From NCBI GenBank assembly GCA_032622095.1, contig CP136064.1, positions 129,009,605 to 129,073,604 of the forward strand: a stretch of 64,000 nucleotides of DNA, written 5' to 3'. The DNA comes from Siphonodentalium dalli. Its lineage: Eukaryota; Mollusca; Scaphopoda; Gadilida; Siphonodentaliidae. Position 1 is the stretch's first letter; each line of letters opens with the position of its first letter. The position numbers and the translations under genes are program-made. Under the pieces are notes generated by a model that did no database searches, had not been told where the DNA came from, and worked only from the letters and a program-made list of their open reading frames with translations. Positions 23,019-34,939 of the stretch are shown here, in pieces.

Positions 23019-25807
23019 GTTCTATAGAAATTCACAGGGGACCATCTAGATGGTGCCAAAGGGGTCTACTAGGAGTAGCTTTTTACGAGAAAGATAATGG
23101 TCGGGGTTAGAATTTTCTAAAGTGACGCCGTTGTCGTTAGGGGCAGAAAAGGGGGAGGGCAGAAAAATAATTTGTCGCCGATTGCCACCAAACTTATATA
23201 TAATCATCCCCATAATATGATTAATCTAATGGCGTGATTTAAATATGGCAAAAGTCGCGCCGTTCGCGTCAGGGGTGCCCGGAAGGGGGGGGGGCAGTTA
23301 TTTTTTTGTCGCCGATTGCCACGAAACTTACATATAATCATCCCCATGATATGAAGAATCCAACGGTGTGGTTTAAATATGTCAAAAGTGGCGTCGTTTG
23401 AGTCAGGGATGAACGGAAGGGGAGAGGGGCACCAAAATTGATAAAACTAATTTTAGCGCCGATTTCCACCAAATTGATATATATTCTTCTTCATGATACA
23501 AGGAATCTAATTGAGCGATTTAACAACGCCAAATTGTTGTTTTTGGATGAGAGATTGGGAGGGGGTGGGCACTAAATTTGATAATAAGTCGCCGATTGCC
23601 ACCACACTTATACAAAATCATCCCCATGGTATGAGGAGTCTAATGGTGTGGCTTTTATCTGTCAAATGTGGCCTCATTCGAGTCAGGGTTGCATTGAAAG
23701 GGACAGGGGCACCAAAATTGATGCACAATTTTTTTAGCGCCAATTTCCACCAAATTGATACACGTTCTTATCCATGATACGAGGAATCTAATCGTGATTT
23801 AAAGACGCCATAGTGGTGCTGTTTGGGTGAGAGATGGAGAAGGGAGGGATTGGCACCAAATTTGATAAACAAAAATTGTATAGTCGCCGATTATCACCAA
23901 ACTTATAAATAATCATCTCCATGATATCAGGAGTGTAATCGTGTGGTTAAGGGTGTCACAAATGGGGCCATTCAAGTCAGTGGTGTATAGAGATGAGAGG
24001 GACACAACAAATTATATCTATATGTTTAGTGCCGATTTCCACCAGATTGATACATATTCTTCTCCGTGATACGAGGAATCTTATCGTGTGGTTTAGATAC
24101 ACCAAATTGGTGCCCTATGGGTGAGAGATATGGGGACCTTAATTTTAATACGAATTTGTATACTCGCCAATTTTCACCAATTTCATATATATGCATCTCT
24201 AATCTCTAATGAGTCTTAGTGTGTGCAGCTTGAGTCCGAAATAGGGACGGGAGGGTCACCAAAACTGATACAAAATATTTTTAGTACCAATTACCATCAA
24301 ACTCAGACACGTTCTTCTCAAATGATACAAGAAATAAAATCGTGCTGTCTGTCTGTCTTTTTGTCTGTCTGTGTGTATTCTATATATAACTTCACACGGT
24401 ACAATCGAGATGGTACCAAGGCGTTCTAAGAGGGGTAACTTTTTACAAGGAAGACAATGGTGCGGGTTAAAATTTTATAAAATGACGCTGTTGGTGGGAG
24501 GGGAAATTTTTTTAATATGGTGAAATAGTTTTGTCGCTGATTTCCACCAAACGAATACATAATCACCTTCGCAATATGGCGTTGTTCGAGTCAGCGTTGC
24601 ATCAACAATTGATTTAATAAACCAAATTCCACCAAATTCATACACGTTTTTCTCTAATGATATACCATGAATTAAATCACATTTGGTGTCGTTTGCGTCA
24701 CGGATGGCGAGCGGATATGCACTATCATTGATAAGATTGCTATTCGCCGATATCCACATATAAGTTATATACAGTCACCAGGCCATCTCCATATCATTTT
24801 AAGTAGTTGGGCGTTCACATTTCACAATCCCGACATATGGTGACCCACATAAGTCACTTGAACAATTATATCTTCTTAACAGTCATATTTATATGGGGAT
24901 GGCAATCAAGGCATTCACACAATGCGCTAGCAAAAAGAGATAACTAGAAGAATCATTAAACGTATATTTATCATTCTATTGACGAGATACATATATTCGT
25001 GCAAACTGAGAGACCTTGAAACGTCAGAGGATTGCATATATATAATAAAAAAATTTAGTCTGTTCCATTCAATACAGTTTCCACAAAAAGTTACAATTTG
25101 TCAAGAGATATGGAAGGCCTGTTCAAAAATAGTGGTCACAGTGTGCAGTCAAATATAGTTTCTTCTGATATACAAGAAAATGCAGTTAGTAGCACAAGAC
25201 TTTTCAGGATCCTACCAATACTGACATCTGACAAGGGTTTTAGAACAGACTCATCGACTGACATAAACAACTCAAAATCTCGCTCTGTGTCTGTCACATG
25301 TAGCTGATATATGTGCGCAGCAACATTTCGTTTAAACTAAGAATATTCAGCCAATATATAGCACCATGAACAGAGGAGCACCTGGAAATTTCTTTGAAAC
25401 ATCTGTATCTTCATGGAGATATGATAGCCAGGTGTCCTCGAGATCTTAGTCCAACCCACTAGATTGATTGATACGTCTCAATATGTAAAACCCAATTATC
25501 ATCTTTTATCGAACTAATGTGTTTATGATGTTCATGTATCATATTATAACGTCTAATGTATACGCAGTTGTAAATAAATAAATACTTCATTAATGGTGGA
25601 ACGGATTAATAGTGATAAACAGAATGACAATTGACAAGGTGAGCCTCTACTAATATTCCATGACTGTAACATGATTATTATTATGTGATGCTATTTGAAT
25701 ATACAATTTATGAGAAAACGTATAACACTTTAAGTAAGAGCATTCTCTATTCCCAACAAATATCCACAGCATACATTAACCTGGGCAACGCCGGGTAACC
25801 GTGCTAG
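22912..25807 (+). mobile_element. non-autonomous Helitron, left copy
   Basis: It begins TCTATATCTATATTTGCGAA after an A and ends CTAG before a T, the Helitron rule of insertion between A and T with 5' TC and 3' CTRR ends. A GC-rich hairpin-forming sequence (CTGGGCAACGCCGGGT) ends 7 bases before the terminal CTAG, as in Helitrons. Inside are (TGTC)n at 22932-23008 and about eleven ~140-bp units built around CGCCGATTGCCACCAAACTT from 23170 to 24750. No Rep/helicase frame is present, so it would depend on an autonomous relative. The ORFs inside (for example 25098-25307) occur in both copies but show no domain. Confidence 0.85.
22932..23008 (+). repeat. (TGTC)n microsatellite near Helitron 5' end
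   Basis: About 19 uninterrupted tetramers just inside the Helitron 5' terminus. The mirror copy at 30659-30729 is slightly shorter, so length differs between the two otherwise near-identical elements. Confidence 0.95.
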
Positions 25808-26145
25808 TATATATATATATGCAAAACAGAAGTGTTAATATATGGAAACGACAATCAGACAACAAGCCCAAAGGCTTATATGAAGTCTTCTCCTCTTTGG
25901 CTACATGCCCCGCCCCAATAAGTGAGGGAGGGGTATAGTTCAGAGGGGAATGTTGGAAATAATGGTTTTAGGAGAAGTGAAAACTGGGCTTCTGGTGTAC
26001 GATAGACAATGGACGCGTGGAAAATTTTCTCTGCTGTTTTTTGTAAACAAATGTCTAATTATGTGCCATAACTGATTATTTATCGGCTAAGTTGTAGTGC
26101 TATATTGTGACCTAAAGTGTGTGACAGTTATTCGGTGAATAAATT

Positions 26146-27486
26146 GTGGATACAATGAGTAGTTCGAAGGAATTAACTGTTTCTTTTGACCTGGAAGATT
26201 TTCTCAATACGAATGGCGTTCGGGGTTTGTCAAAAATGTCAAAGGATATAGAGACCAATTTGCAGACATATGTCAAATTATTTATTATTTTATATGCAGA
26301 CGACACCGTACTTATGGCTGAAACACCGTTAAATCTACAGAAAGCACTTAATAGTTTTCAAACGTACTGTGAGAAGTGGAAGTTAAGTGTTAACATTGAA
26401 AAAACCAAAATAATGCTGATTTCTAAAAGAAGCTTGCCTAAAAATAGAATATTTACATACAATGGACAAACAATTGAAGTTGTCAAGAACTTTAACTATC
26501 TTGGAATTGTACATACAAAATCAGGCTCGTACTCGGATACAAAAAAAACTTTGATGAATAAAGCAACTAAGGCGATGTATTCAATAATCTCAAAATCTAG
26601 AACACATTGCTTGTCAGTTAAAAACATGTTTGAATTATTTGATACCCAAGTTTTGCCAGTCATGTTGTATTGCTGTGAGGTATGGGGATCAGGAAATAAT
26701 GATATATTTGAAGTTATGCACAGAAAATTTATAAGGCAAGTTCTACATTTGAAATCATCCACCCCAAATTTTATGTTATATGGTGAGAGTGGGAGATTGC
26801 CCATTGAATATACAATCAACCTGCGTATTATGAAATATTGGATGAAAATTAAGAATATGAATCAGAGCAGATTTTGTAAGACTTTGTATTTACTAGCCAT
26901 AAAAGTATGTGAAGTTTCAACAGTAAAATTCCAGTGGATGGAAAAAATAAAGACCATCCTAACAAATTGTGGACAGATTCATCTTTGGAACATGGAAAAT
27001 ATCACATGTCCAGAAACATTAATGTCATACCTCAAGTGCAGTTTAAATAATCAATTTCGCACAACCTGGTTGTCTGATATTGAACAATCTAGCAGAGGCA
27101 ACACATATAAAATTTTCAAACATGACATAAATTTCGAAACATATTTGGATTGCTTGGATACCAAGAATAGAATAACTCTCTGTCAATTCCGCACGAGTAA
27201 TCATCGCCTGCCAATAGAGACAGGCCGATGGAACGACACCACTGTTCTTCGAAGATTGTATCCCCTGTGTAATAAACGTCAACTTGGAGATGAAATGCAC
27301 TACTTGATGGAATGTGAATGTTTAATCGAGGCTAGAAATCGTCTCATGCCCCGACAATTTACAAGTATACAAAATGCGACTATTGATAACTTAGACGACA
27401 TACTAAATTTGAATGACGTAACTTTTTTACGTAGACTTTGCTCGTTTATACGATTGATTAACTTTAAGTTGGATAACAACGATTAA
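26146..27486 (+). CDS. non-LTR retrotransposon RT C-terminal half, open 446-codon frame
   Basis: Uninterrupted frame that starts ATG and ends TAA. From residue ~14 it aligns by eye with the 41833-43061 retrotransposon: DLEDFL, then LYADDTVL (RT motif C, YADD at residues 50-53), then the downstream RT and connection region (LPVMLYCCEVWG, STPNFMLYGESGRLPI), and the C-terminal block (QFRTSNHRLPIETGRW near 347-362, then a Cys/His cluster around LCNKRQLGDEMHYLMEC). RT motifs A and B and the endonuclease are absent, so it cannot copy itself. It is either a 5'-truncated insertion too young to have decayed or a frame kept by selection. It sits alone between two tail-to-tail Helitrons. Upstream 25808-26145 has no homologous coding sequence. 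Moderate identity to the 38.6-43.1 kb copy shows it belongs to a different subfamily. Confidence 0.85.
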   Translation: MDTMSSSKELTVSFDLEDFLNTNGVRGLSKMSKDIETNLQTYVKLFIILYADDTVLMAETPLNLQKALNSFQTYCEKWKLSVNIEKTKIMLISKRSLPKNRIFTYNGQTIEVVKNFNYLGIVHTKSGSYSDTKKTLMNKATKAMYSIISKSRTHCLSVKNMFELFDTQVLPVMLYCCEVWGSGNNDIFEVMHRKFIRQVLHLKSSTPNFMLYGESGRLPIEYTINLRIMKYWMKIKNMNQSRFCKTLYLLAIKVCEVSTVKFQWMEKIKTILTNCGQIHLWNMENITCPETLMSYLKCSLNNQFRTTWLSDIEQSSRGNTYKIFKHDINFETYLDCLDTKNRITLCQFRTSNHRLPIETGRWNDTTVLRRLYPLCNKRQLGDEMHYLMECECLIEARNRLMPRQFTSIQNATIDNLDDILNLNDVTFLRRLCSFIRLINFKLDNND

Positions 27487-27487
27487 T

Positions 27488-27745
27488 CCGTTGTTGTTGT
27501 TGTTGTTGTTGTTTAGTCGCTACTGTTGCCATTTTTTTAACAATCACTTTGAAGCCGGCACGTGGTGACCATATTATGAATATTATGATCATGGTGATTA
27601 TGAAAACAATGACGATGATCAACGTCGACGCTATGGTGAATATGATCGCGACGACGACGATTAAACGTGGTGGTGGTGATGATGATGATGATGATGATGA
27701 TGATGACGACGATGATGATGAAGATGATGATGATGATGATGACTA
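27488..27745 (+). repeat. (GTT)n and (GAT)n tract after the RT frame
   Basis: A run of GTT at 27490-27512 follows the stop codon, then GAT/GAC-rich DNA with a pure (GAT)n at 27668-27745. It may be the 3' microsatellite tail of the truncated retrotransposon. The Asp, Met and Ile homopolymer ORFs here are artefacts of the repeat. Bases 27746-27865 are unassigned. Confidence 0.7.
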
Positions 27746-27865
27746 TTATTTTTAGGAAGAAACTGGTGATGATGAAAGCGATGTTTATAATGCTGATTAT
27801 GACACCCGAGAGGTCGTTGTATATTTTGTACATTCAAAATTTCTTCGTTCTATTCATATTTTGTA

Positions 27866-30658
27866 CTAGCAGGGTTACCCGGCGTTGCCCAGGTTAATGT
27901 ATGCTGTGGATATTTGTTGGGAATAGAGAATGCTCTTACTTAAAGTGTTATACGTTTTCTCATAAATTGTATATTCAAATAGCATCACATAATAATAATC
28001 ATGTTACAGTCATGGAATATTAGTAGAGGCTCACCTTGTCAATTGTCATTCTGTTTATCACGATTAATCCGTTCCACCATTAATGAAGTATTTATTTATT
28101 TACAACTGCGTATACATTAGACGTTATAATATGATACATGAACATCATAAACACATTAGTTCGATAAAAGATGATAATTGGGTTTTACATATTGAGATGT
28201 ATCAATCAATCTAGTGGGTTGGACTAAGATCTCGAGGACACCTGGCTATCATATCTCCATGAAGATACAGATGTTTCAAAGAAATTTCCAGGTGCTCCTC
28301 TGTTCATGGTGCTATATATTGGCTAAATATTCTTAGTTTAAACGAAATGTTGCTGCGCACATATATCAGCTACATGTGACAGGCACAGAGCGAGATTTTG
28401 AGTTGTTTATGTCAGTCGATGAGTCTGTTCTAAAACCCTTGTCAGATGTCAGTATTGGTAGGATCCTGAAAAGTCTTGTGCTACTAACTGCATTTTCTTG
28501 TATATCAGAAGAAACTATATTTGACTGCACACTGTGACCACTATTTTTGAACAGGCCTTCCATATCTCTTGACAAATTGTAACTTTTTGTGGAAACTGTA
28601 TTGAATGGAACAGACTAAATTTTTTTATTATATATATGCAATCCTCTGACGTTTCAAGGTCTCTCAGTTTGCACGAATATATGTATCTCTTCAATAGAAT
28701 GATAAATATACGTTTAATGATTCTTCTAGTTATCTCTTTTTGCTAGCGCATTGTGTGAATGCCTTGATTGCCATTCCCATATAAATATGACTGTTAAGAA
28801 GATATAATTGTTCAAGTGACTTATGTGGGTCACCATATGTCGGGATTGTGAAATGTGAACGCCCAACTACTTAAAATGATATGGAGATGGCCTGGTGACT
28901 GTATATAACTTATATGTGGATATCGGCGAATAGCAATCTTATCAATGATAGTGCATATCCGCTCGCCATCCGTGACGCAAACGACACCAAATGTGATTTA
29001 ATTCATGGTATATCATTAGAGAAAAACGTGTATGAATTTGGTGGAATTTGGTTTATTAAATCAATTGTTGATGCAACGCTGACTCGAACAACGCCATATT
29101 GCGAAGGTGATTATGTATTCGTTTGGTGGAAATAAGCGACAAAACTATTTCACCATATTTAAAAAATTTCCCCTCCCACCAACAGCGTCATTTTACAAAA
29201 TTTTTAACCCGCACCATTGTCTTCCTTGTAAAAAGTTACCCCTCTTAGAACGCCTTGGTACCATCTCGATTGTACCGTGTGAAGTTATATATAGAATACA
29301 CACAGACAGACAAAAAGACAGACAGACAGCACGATTTTATTTCTTGTATCATTTGAGAAGAACGTGTCTGAGTTTGATGGTAATTGGTACTAAAAATATT
29401 TTGTATCAGTTTTGGTGACCCTCCCGTCCCTATTTCGGACTCAAGCTGCACACACTAAGACTCATTAGAGATTAGAGATGCATATATATGAAATTGGTGA
29501 AAATTGGCGAGTATACAAATTCGTATTAAAATTAAGGTCCCCATATCTCTCACCCATAGGGCACCAATTTGGTGTATCTAAACCACACGATAAGATTCCT
29601 CGTATCACGGAGAAGAATATGTATCAATCTGGTGGAAATCGGCACTAAACATATAGATATAATTTGTTGTGTCCCTCTCATCTCTATACACCACTGACTT
29701 GAATGGCCCCATTTGTGACACCCTTAAACCACACGATTACACTCCTGATATCATGGAGATGATTATTTATAAGTTTGGTGATAATCGGCGACTAAACAAT
29801 TTTTGTTTATCAAATTTGGTGCCAATCCCTCCCTTCTCCATCTCTCACCCAAACAGCACCACTATGGCGTCTTTAAATCACGATTAGATTCCTCGTATCA
29901 TGGATAAGAACGTGTATCAATTTGGTGGAAATTGGCGCTAAAAAAATTGTGCATCAATTTTGGTGCCCCTGTCCCTTTCAATGCAACCCTGACTCGAATG
30001 AGGCCACATTTGACAGATAAAACCACACCATTAGACTCCTCATACCATGGGGATGATTTTGTATAAGTGTGGTGGCAATCGGCGACTTATTATCAAATTT
30101 AGTGCCCACCCCCTCCCAATCTCTCATCCAAAAACAACAATTTGGCGTTGTTAAATCGCTCAATTAGATTCCTTGTATCATGAAGAAGAATATATATCAA
30201 TTTGGTGGAAATCGGCGCTAAAATTAGTTTTATCAATTTTGGTGCCCCCCTCCCCTTCCGTTCATCCCTGACTCAAACGACGCCACTTTTGACATATTTA
30301 AACCACACCGTTGGATTCTTCATATCATGGGGATGATTATATGTAAATTTCGTGGCAATCGGCGACAGAAAAAAAATCTGCCCCCCCCCCCCTTCCGGGC
30401 ACCCCTGACGCGAACGGCGCGACTTTTTCCATATTTAAATCACGCCATTAGATTCATCATATTATGGGGATGATTATATATAAGTTTGGTGGCAATCGGC
30501 GACAAATTATTTTTCTGCCCTCCCCCTTTTCTGCCCCTAACGACAACGGCGTCACTTTAGAAAATTCTAACCCCGACCATTATCTTTCTCGTAAAAAGCT
30601 ACTCCTAGTAGACCCCTTTGGCACCATCTAGATGGTCCCCTGTGAATTTCTATAGAAC

Positions 30659-30729
<71 letters not shown>

Positions 30730-30749
30730 TTCGCAAATATAGATATAGA
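27866..30749 (-). mobile_element. non-autonomous Helitron, right copy (inverted)
   Basis: Reverse-complement copy of 22912-25807, from CTAG (27866) to the TC end (30749). On its own strand it is preceded by A and followed by T, so it obeys Helitron end rules independently of the left copy. The flanks differ from those of the left copy (left: CA/TA repeats; right: 'attttgta' and 'taattttcg'), which argues for a separate insertion rather than simple inverted duplication. Differences by eye are rare (for example tctgtgtctgtc versus tctgtgcctgtc), so it is recent. Its (GACA)n is at 30659-30729. It abuts the 5' end of the retrotransposon ORF1 at 30767. Confidence 0.85.
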
Positions 30750-30766
30750 TATAATTTTCGTTTTCT

Positions 30767-31087
30767 CATGTTACATTGGATCAGAGAATAAAGCATATAC
30801 AGCAGTTCGACAGATTGAATGGACGGGAAGTTCTGAAAAGAGTGAGTCAGGTTGTGAAGGTTGATGATATAGCTGCCATCCAGGTAACTCAGAAATACTG
30901 TCTAATAACATTGAATAATTCATCCGCAAAGAATAATCTAACCTTTTCGGTAGATTTATACGACTCAATGAAGTTGGAAGTGAGACAATAAATGTAACAA
31001 TCAGAGACGCCCCATACTGGATTTCGGATTCATTGCTAATTGACAAGTTAACTCAATATGGGACTGTAGTCGGAGACGCGGTCAGGC
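30767..31087 (+). pseudogene. retrotransposon ORF1, 5' part (RRM-like region), broken
   Basis: Start of a gag-like ORF1 of a CR1/L2-type non-LTR element. The first frame reads DQRIKHIQQFDRLNGREVLK, and after a frameshift near 30965 a second frame reads INVTIRDAPYWISDSLLIDK and LTQYGTVVGDAVRR, the 'V.V.DAP..I.D..L...L..YG.V' pattern typical of nucleic-acid-binding ORF1 proteins. The frame stops at the insertion of the 31088-37339 element and resumes at 37340 (RGKYAETEVENGIR). The start codon is uncertain, because the sequence upstream is the Helitron. Confidence 0.75.
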
Positions 31088-31259
31088 GGGGTCAATACTA
31101 TGAAACTTTATCTTTGTAAGAATCTACAATTGTTTGTAAGAAATAACAATTTATCATTCCGCCAATACTATGAACCTACGATTACAAACATAAATCACAA
31201 ATAGTACGTGTTCTTTGTATTTACAAATATCTCCAATCACAAAGAATGTTCGAGTACTA

Positions 31260-32815
31260 TGAAACATAATTTTTCAGTTTTCGCACCCTTAACCCGGCTA
31301 ATATATCCATCTATGATACGCAGGGACGTGGCGACAAGGGGTCGATTCACCCCCTCGTGAAAATATTTTGTCAGCTGGAAATCTCAAGTACAACCCACAT
31401 GCAGGGACGTCGCGACAAGGGGGTTGGGTTATGTTTCTCCCCCCAAACATTTTATCAACACGTTCAACAGCTGGAAATTTAATACCTGAAACAACATGAA
31501 TTGGAAATTTCACAACAACAATAGGTTGAACTTGTTCTGTTAATTTGTTTTTCCAACAATTTATTAGGGGGTATGTGTTTTTGTTTTAGACCAACATTTG
31601 CATATTTACTTCCTTTGGTCAAAAGTTTGGATTGAAATGGCCTATATTTAGACATTGTCTAACCTTAGGGGGTCAGCTTGGATGTGAGGTAGCAGTATGT
31701 GTTCCTTGTAACTACTGAAATTACCCAAGTTATTGAAAGTTACAACGTTAAGGAACTTGTCTAGAATGTCTATATAATGTGTCAAACATAAATTGTCGAT
31801 TTTCACATCCTTAAACCGGAGCATATAATCATCTGATTCGCAGGGATGTAGCCCCCTTATGAAAATGTGTTATCAATGGAAATCTCTTGGGAACACGATG
31901 CCTGAGACGATGTTAGAGACATTTCGTTGTTGTTGTCTTGATCAAGTATAGTTCATAAATGACAATAAATAAAAATGATTTTTCGCTCAAGAAAGCATTG
32001 CGAGCTAAATGATACTCATGGTCATGGGCGGATTATCATTTGAGTTTCAATAGTCGACGCGAATGCATTTGGTCACGGTAAAGGACACGAATACGAAGAT
32101 GCAAGCACAGTTTTCACAAATGACTAGAGCATAAATACAGTGACGTGGCAAGATGTTCTCTTCGATGCGCCAACGTCAATATCAAACTGTATCCCCATCC
32201 CTCAATTAGAAACTTCTGTTTCTGTGAAATGTAATTGTTTACCCCGGTTGGCTTCTGATTTTCAAGCTGTAACAGTAAGTTGTCCACCCCCTTGGGGTGG
32301 ACATATTCATTAAATATGACTAACTTAGTGTTAGTCACAAACATTTTGAGTAACTTTGGTCAAGTATTGGAATTATTTGCACATAATTCAGCAACTTAAT
32401 TTTCGCCTTCCAATTGACTAAGAAAAGTTATGACTAAATCCTGGCAATTTTGACTAATTAGTCGTTTGGATCCCCATTTCTTAGTCGTTATGACTAACAT
32501 CACCCTAGTTATTTTGATTAATGTTATGCCTCAGTCATGTTGGCTGAATTAAATCAGTCATCCTGAGGAAAAACGTTTGACTAACATATGTTAGTCATAT
32601 TGACTAACTTTTGTTATCAGCGTAGAAAAATTAAAATACTTTCCTCTTGATATACGATTCCATCGCTATGTGGAATTTATAGGCATTTTGTTTATTCAAA
32701 GGGTGCATACGGAAATTATAGGATGGACACCCCATCACCAAACTGAGCCCATATAGCCACGTCCCTATCTAGATATATTATAAGATATCGGAGCAGTTTG
32801 AAATTATAAAATGAC
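31260..32815. repeat. GC-rich repeat cluster and GTTAGTCA-rich stretch
   Basis: CAGGGACGTGGCGACAAGG and variants recur near 31320 and 31402. The following 'ggaaatttcacaacaacaataggttgaac' stretch matches 12590-12660 in reverse. From 32310 to 32610 the octamer GTTAGTCA or its complement, or near variants, appears roughly ten times in 300 bp. No gene is supported, and the ORF at 32114-32344 is not recognisable. Confidence 0.5.
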
Positions 32816-32823
32816 CACCACTC

Positions 32824-33111
32824 CTATTGGTTTGGTTTGGTTTATTAGGGTTTATCGTCGTTCTAGCCGCTAGGCCACACACGACGTTGTCAATTTTACG
32901 GGTGGAGGAAAGACCACACAGAGGCTTGATTTCGCCGAGAAATCGTCCCACTGCGTGTAGAAACCACCGACCCCCGGAAAGCAACTGACAAACTTGCCCA
33001 GATACACGATTCCGGTCACCCTCCATATGACGGGGTTCGAATCAGCTTCGTCAACACTGGACGGCCTGTGACGGTGTAATGCACCTGGACCGACTGGACC
33101 ACCGGGGGCCC
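32824..33111 (-). mobile_element. tRNA-derived SINE with 9-bp TSD
   Basis: Read on the minus strand, the head has a tRNA-like A box (GTGGTCCAGTCGGTCCAGG) and a B box (GATTCGAACCCC), the internal RNA polymerase III promoter. The tail end carries repeated AAACC (seen on + as GGTTTGGTTTGGTTT). CCACCACTC flanks it at 32815-32823 and 33112-33120. ORFs across it are fortuitous. A diverged relative lies at 44560-44885. Confidence 0.75.
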
Positions 33112-33502
33112 CCACCACTCATATAACCGATACCATTAGCACGTCCCTGCTTCGATACACCCCCCCCCCCGATACAATGAAGCCACGTTACTGCCTCGAT
33201 GTGTTATAATAAGAGTAACGGATCAGTTTGAAATCATAGGATGGTCACAATATATATAATGCTATACCATCAAAATAATATTTTATTTTCACAAACTGAA
33301 TGGTTGTAAATTTGTAATTTGTAAAAACAATGATACCAAATTGGTTGTAGTACTCGTTATTACACTGACTTGTACTTACATACACACACTACAAACGAAC
33401 AGTTTATTTGTTAGCTTTGCGCAGACAAGTGGTCATCAACTTAGCAATCCGTGAACCGATTGGATAGCTCTGATAAGTGATCACCTCTCAACTTATGTAT
33501 AG

Positions 33503-33597
33503 GATATTCCCCGAGCTGTCGGGCATTCGGAGAAATAATTCACCGAGGCGAAGCCGAGGTGTAATTTGGACGAATGGCCGACAGCGAGGGGAATATC
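33503..33597. mobile_element. 95-bp hairpin MITE
   Basis: GATATTCCCCGAGCTGTCGG is complementary to CCGACAGCGAGGGGAATATC, with inner arms GCATTCGG / CGAATGGC and a GAGGCGAAGCCGAGG centre. It is the same build as the hairpins at 9013, 9788 and 10281, though not the same sequence. Confidence 0.65.
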
Positions 33598-33859
33598 TGG
33601 CTTAATCCTCAGTATTTAAAGAATAACAAGACGAAATTTAATTTTACCTATAGTATTACTTTGAAATTTGTCAATGACATTACAATGTATGATATATTCA
33701 ACTAAAAGTTAATAAAAGTTTTAACAAAAAATGTGAACATGACCATTAAACAATTTCCGAATCTGTCAGACAAATAAAGATTTGTACGCAAATTCAGTTG
33801 CCACTTTAAATAGTGATCTGGAGATTTGGAATTAAAATTGTCATTAAAAATGTGTCAAT

Positions 33860-33861
33860 CG

Positions 33862-33892
<31 letters not shown>
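33860..33892. repeat. poly-C tract, ~32 bp
   Basis: One of the longest homopolymers in the window. Shorter C or G runs occur near 600, 11820, 12700, 30380, 35680 and 52240. It is likely unstable and error-prone in assembly. Sequence 33893-34930 has no recognisable gene. Confidence 0.9.
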
Positions 33893-34939
33893 CCCCATGA
33901 AATATGGCCAATCCTGCTATATATCCTACTTAGCTGTGCATTTATAAACCAATATGAACACAATATTTTTGACTCACATTATGTTATATCTCAGATAACA
34001 CATGGGCGGAAGTCTAATTGACACCAGTGCATATGTGCATGGACACCTTCCAGTTACAACAAACATTTATTTTGCTTGGCCTGATACTGCTCGTCCTCGC
34101 TGCATTGTCACAAATCAAAATTGTCGCATTGAGTTGGTATGCACTGAGCCGCGTTGACAATCCAGTTATGATGAGTGGTTATCGGGATATCAGTTATAGG
34201 TAGCCCCAAACATGATATTGCCTTTGTCGCCGATTAGCTTACCACACGCTTTAATCTAATTAATTAACACGTCGTTCTCGGGCGCATTTGTAAATTGAAT
34301 GTGAGAAGAGTGAATTTTGTCAGTAAAACGTGACGTGAACAAACTCCGCATTCGAACAGGGAATGAAGTAATTTTCTAAACTTTCTGTGTCGACGTTATC
34401 TAAATGGATATTACATAGTTATATGTTATCAGCATGGCGTTCATTTTATAAGCGAAATAAACATCACAAGCACCCGGAGGTAAATGACAATCCAGCCGAT
34501 GATCAAACTGATGTTTTCCGTTAATATTGGAATAAAAAAATCTTTCGATGAGTCGTTTTCGTATTGTACTGTTTATCTGATTTATTTCCATGAATTCGAA
34601 GTTGGATTTACAAGGAGTTCTTGACCAACGTAAGTTATCGAATGAGGTTTATTTACTATAAATATATAGTAGTCGTTACCCGTATAAAACGATCTTCAAT
34701 TTCAGCATTTTGAAATCAAATTCTTAACATTTTATTAAAATCCATGTAATCAACGTAACTAATCCACTTAAGTTATAGTGTGGTGTACCCGACATTACGA
34801 ACTGATTTGGATTATCAACATTTAAATATTTAGCATTTACCAGAAAATTATATCGTGCGAGTGATTCCGTGTTATAAGAAGGCTCCACCTTCGTAAGTTT
34901 TTCATTATTAGAACAAGTCTCAAATACAATGCAAATGTG

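Noticed and set aside
22892-23110. 72-codon ORF (poly Ser-Val-Cys-Leu)
   Set aside because: It is the translation of the (TGTC)n microsatellite.
25098-25307. 69-codon ORF found again at 28366-28575
   Set aside because: Conservation simply reflects two near-identical Helitron copies; there is no domain or sign of selection.
27549-27897. Asp-, Met- or Ile-rich ORFs on both strands
   Set aside because: Frames of a (GAT)n repeat; any frame stays open.
22912-30749. Single large transposon with 2.9-kb terminal inverted repeats (Polinton-like)
   Set aside because: Each arm has complete Helitron ends of its own, the outer flanks lack a shared duplication, and the centre has only an RT fragment, with no polymerase, integrase or capsid genes.
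31084-31091. 8-bp TSD AGGCGGGG for the 6.25-kb element
   Set aside because: An 8-bp reading would leave the GGGG/CCCC unmatched at one end; AGGC with GGGG...CCCC ends is symmetric.
32778-33118. 82-codon minus-strand ORFs with Gly/Pro-rich start
   Set aside because: They lie across a SINE with pol III boxes and a target duplication; no protein domain.
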